Source of the DNA: an uncultured Bacilli bacterium
Lineage (GTDB): Bacteria > Bacillota_I > Bacilli_A > RF39 > UBA660
Direction: 5' to 3'
DNA: 14,797 nucleotides
NCBI GenBank assembly: GCA_944350405.1
Contig: CALVPC010000014.1
Location: 1-14,797, forward strand
The translations under genes and the position numbers were made by a program. Each line of letters starts with the position of its first letter. Position 1 is the stretch's first letter. The notes beneath the pieces are model-generated. The model worked only from the letters and a program-made list of their open reading frames with translations. It did not search any database and was not told the DNA's origin. Of the stretch, positions 12,326 to 14,797 are shown piece by piece.

Positions 12326-14526
12326 AAAAAGTAATTTTAGAAATAGAAGGAATGACTTGCAGTGCTTGTTCTAATAGCCTAGAAAAATATTTAAACAAAC
12401 AAAAAGGAATTAAAACAGCGTCAGTAAACTTAGTATTAAAAACAGCATTAATAGAATATGATGACAAAGAATTAAATATTTCTAACTTAGAAGAATTTAT
12501 AAAAAAATCTGGCTTTAAGAGTTTAGGAATATATACAAATAAGAATCCAAAAGAAGAGCAAAAAAAATATAAAAAAACAACTATAATATTTGGAATTTTA
12601 GCTTTAATTACTATGTATATATCGATGGGACATATGATTAATTTACCAGTTCCAAGCATCATCGATATTAATCATAATCCAATATTCTATACAATAGTAT
12701 TATTTCTTTTAGCCATATTATTTCTAATCTACGGATTAGATATAATTAAAAGTGGAATTAAAAACTTAATACATAAATCTCCAAATATGGATACACTTGT
12801 TACTATTAGTGTACTAAGTAGTATGATATATAGTATATATAACATGATTATGGTTATACAAGGTAATTCTAATTATACTCATTTTTTATATTTTGAATCA
12901 GTAGTAATGGTTATCTTTTTTATTAAATTAGGAAGATATTTAGATAAAATAAGTAAAGATAAAACAAAAGAAGCAATAGAAAAATTAGTACAAATTACTC
13001 CTAATAAAGCCATTATAAAAGTAGATGGAAAGGAAAAAGAAGTAACTATTGATGAAGTGAAAAGAAAAGACATAGTAGTAAGCTATGCAGGAGATAGAAT
13101 ATCTGTAGATGGAAAAATAATAAAAGGTAAAGCGCATTTAGATGAATCATTTTTAACAGGGGAAAGTACTCCTATTAGTAAAAGTATTAATGATAAAGTA
13201 ATTGCAGGAAGTATTAATTATGATGGATATCTTGAATATGAAGCAGAAAAAATAGGAAAAGATTCAACTATTTCTCAAATCGTTAAACTCGTAGTAGAAG
13301 CAACAAGCACAAAAGCTCCTATTGCTAAAATAGCTGACAAAGTAAGTAGTTATTTTGTACCATCTGTAATAATAATAGCAATATTAACATTTATAACTTA
13401 TATTATCCTTGGATATTCATTCAATGACGCAATAATTACTTTTGTTACCATTTTAGTAGTAGCTTGTCCATGTGCTTTAGGACTAGCAACACCACTAGCC
13501 ATTGTAGTAAGTGAAGGATTATGTGCTAGCCAAGGAATTTTAGTAAAAAAAAGTGAAGTATTAGAAAATGCTAAAAATATAAACACAATAGTTTTTGATA
13601 AAACAGGAACGTTAACATATGGTAATTTAAAAATATCAGAAATAATAAATATTAGTAAATTAAAAGATGAAGAAATAATACAATTAGCTAGTTCATTAGA
13701 AGTAAAAACTAGTCATCCAATAGGAGGAGCATTTAAAAATTATGTTAAAGAAAATTCTATAAGTGTTTTAGAAGTAAAAGATTATCAAGAAATAGCAGGT
13801 AAGGGAATAATAGGAAAAATAAAAAATAATGAAATAATTTTAGGTAATGCTAAAATTTTAGATCAGTTTAATATCAAAAATAAATATAAGTTAAAAGAAA
13901 AAGAATTGCTTAATAAAGGAAACACTATAATATATATAGTAAAAAACAAACAAATTATTGCACTAATTGGTGTAAAAGATATAATAAGAAAAAACACTAG
14001 ACAAATAATAGATAAATTAAAAAAGAAAAATATAGAGTTAATTATATTAACTGGAGATAACCAAGAAGTAGCACATTTAATTGGTCAAGAAATAGGAATA
14101 GATAATATAATTGCCGGAGCAACTCCAATCGATAAATCTAAAATAATTAAAGATTTAAAAGAACAAGGAAAAAAAGTTCTAATGTGTGGTGATGGTATTA
14201 ATGATAGTCCAGCACTTGCTAATGCGAATATTTCTGTTAGCATAACCAGTGGAACAGATATTGCAATGGATTCATCCGATGTTATTTTAGTTAAAAATGA
14301 TTTAAGCAAAATAATAGATTTAATAACAATTAGCACGCATACTGTAAATATCATAAAGCAAAATCTTTTTTGGGCTTTCTTTTATAACAGTTTAATGATA
14401 CCAATATCTATGGGCTTATTAAAACCATGGATATCTATAAATCCCATGATTGCAGGAATAGCCATGGTAATTAGTAGTATCACAGTTATTTTAAATTCCC
14501 TTAGATTAAAAAAAATAAAATTATAA
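12322..14526 (+). CDS. copA: Cu(I)-translocating P1B-type ATPase CopA
   Basis: 734 aa copper exporter. One N-terminal HMA domain with G-M-T-C13-S-A-C16; actuator T279-G-E-S282; A-C382-P-C384-A-L-G-L-A-T-P in helix 6; D426-K-T-G-T-L-T; T-S-H-P-I; G623-D-G-I-N-D628-S-P-A-L-A. The P1B-1 (Cu+) signature is complete: Y688-N689 in helix 7 and M715-V-I-S718-S719 in helix 8. About eight membrane helices. The GTG start at 12322 overlaps the copZ stop by 4 nt; the copZ coding end (GAGGTTGAAAA) supplies the ribosome binding site. No broken motif. The family is usually 700-800 aa. Together with copZ it forms a copper detoxification unit. Confidence 0.93.
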   Translation: MKKVILEIEGMTCSACSNSLEKYLNKQKGIKTASVNLVLKTALIEYDDKELNISNLEEFIKKSGFKSLGIYTNKNPKEEQKKYKKTTIIFGILALITMYISMGHMINLPVPSIIDINHNPIFYTIVLFLLAILFLIYGLDIIKSGIKNLIHKSPNMDTLVTISVLSSMIYSIYNMIMVIQGNSNYTHFLYFESVVMVIFFIKLGRYLDKISKDKTKEAIEKLVQITPNKAIIKVDGKEKEVTIDEVKRKDIVVSYAGDRISVDGKIIKGKAHLDESFLTGESTPISKSINDKVIAGSINYDGYLEYEAEKIGKDSTISQIVKLVVEATSTKAPIAKIADKVSSYFVPSVIIIAILTFITYIILGYSFNDAIITFVTILVVACPCALGLATPLAIVVSEGLCASQGILVKKSEVLENAKNINTIVFDKTGTLTYGNLKISEIINISKLKDEEIIQLASSLEVKTSHPIGGAFKNYVKENSISVLEVKDYQEIAGKGIIGKIKNNEIILGNAKILDQFNIKNKYKLKEKELLNKGNTIIYIVKNKQIIALIGVKDIIRKNTRQIIDKLKKKNIELIILTGDNQEVAHLIGQEIGIDNIIAGATPIDKSKIIKDLKEQGKKVLMCGDGINDSPALANANISVSITSGTDIAMDSSDVILVKNDLSKIIDLITISTHTVNIIKQNLFWAFFYNSLMIPISMGLLKPWISINPMIAGIAMVISSITVILNSLRLKKIKL

Positions 14527-14539
14527 AAAAGGAGCAAGA

Positions 14540-14788
14540 ATGGAAGATATAGAAAATGTAATAAAAAATACTAATGAAAAAAATCAAGATAATATTAATT
14601 GGACAAAAGTTTGGAGTAAAAAATATTCTATTTTAGAAGAATATCAAAACATTGTAGATATAAAAAAATATTCCATAGCTATAAGAAATCTATTAAAAGA
14701 GCTAAGTAATGAATATAATTTTAGTAAATTAGATAGCATGCTAGTTTTAAAAGATATATTATATAATGAATATAAACAATCAAAATAA
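14540..14788 (+). CDS. Small acidic/basic helical protein of unknown function after copA
   Basis: 82 aa, not recognised. Starts 13 nt after the copA stop with AAAAAAGGAG 5 nt before the ATG, so it is very likely the third gene of the copper operon. It is rich in Lys, Asn and Glu, helical, and contains no Cys and no His, so it is not a metal-binding protein of the usual kind. The C-terminal half, L-L-K-E-L-S-N-E-Y-N-F-S-K-L-D-S-M-L-V-L, looks conserved and may be a small protein-interaction or DNA-binding domain. It does not resemble CopY or CsoR. Confidence 0.7.
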   Translation: MEDIENVIKNTNEKNQDNINWTKVWSKKYSILEEYQNIVDIKKYSIAIRNLLKELSNEYNFSKLDSMLVLKDILYNEYKQSK

Positions 14789-14797
14789 GAGATTAAA

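Noticed and set aside
1..14797. CRISPR array, rRNA or tRNA genes, insertion sequences
   Set aside because: No regularly spaced repeats, no tRNA or rRNA consensus sequences, and no transposase gene were seen on either strand.

Overview
The DNA is very AT-rich and uses the standard bacterial code: TGA is a stop, tryptophan is TGG, and GTG and TTG occur as starts behind strong AGGAGG-like ribosome binding sites. This fits a low-GC Firmicute or a gut Bacilli/RF39-like lineage; the species cannot be named from this window. Two blocks can be seen: an integrative mobilizable element (about 1-8.1 kb, left end outside the window) and a heavy-metal transport block (about 8.35-14.8 kb).

Mobile element. 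On the minus strand, read right to left, are a small excisionase-like gene, a RepA-like ATPase, a hairpin-rich gap with a candidate oriT, a MobV/Pre-type relaxase and a tyrosine integrase cut off by the window edge. They appear to be driven by one strong promoter (TTGACA, 17 bp, TATATT) followed by a leader of about 290 nt that carries a boxA-like sequence. Diverging from it on the plus strand is a repressor with two XRE-type HTH domains. GGTG(T/C)A/CACC operators lie inside the spacers of both promoters, so a lysogeny-like switch is likely.

Cargo. Downstream of the repressor are a Fic-domain protein (catalytic His replaced by Gln, inhibitory S-x-x-x-E-G motif intact), a large HEPN-like protein ending in an R-x4-H RNase-type motif, and a 205-aa helical protein of unknown function. 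A decayed 46-bp copy of the 3' end of the fic gene lies just after the HEPN-like gene. The Fic/HEPN pair is the best candidate here for an undescribed toxin-antitoxin or defence module. The right end of the element is probably between tandem 11-bp repeats at 8018-8039 and a GNRA-loop terminator at 8164-8186.

Metal block. A CadC/SmtB-like ArsR sensor with two dyad operators around its promoter is followed by a free-standing HMA domain protein and a Zn/Cd/Pb P1B-ATPase, then a 5' remnant of a flavin reductase gene, a ZIP metal transporter and a terminator. A separate copper operon follows: CopZ-like chaperone, CopA-like Cu+ ATPase (4-nt overlap) and an 82-aa protein of unknown function. No copper regulator is visible in the window. 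Whether the metal genes are cargo of the same element or the host flank is not settled by the sequence.
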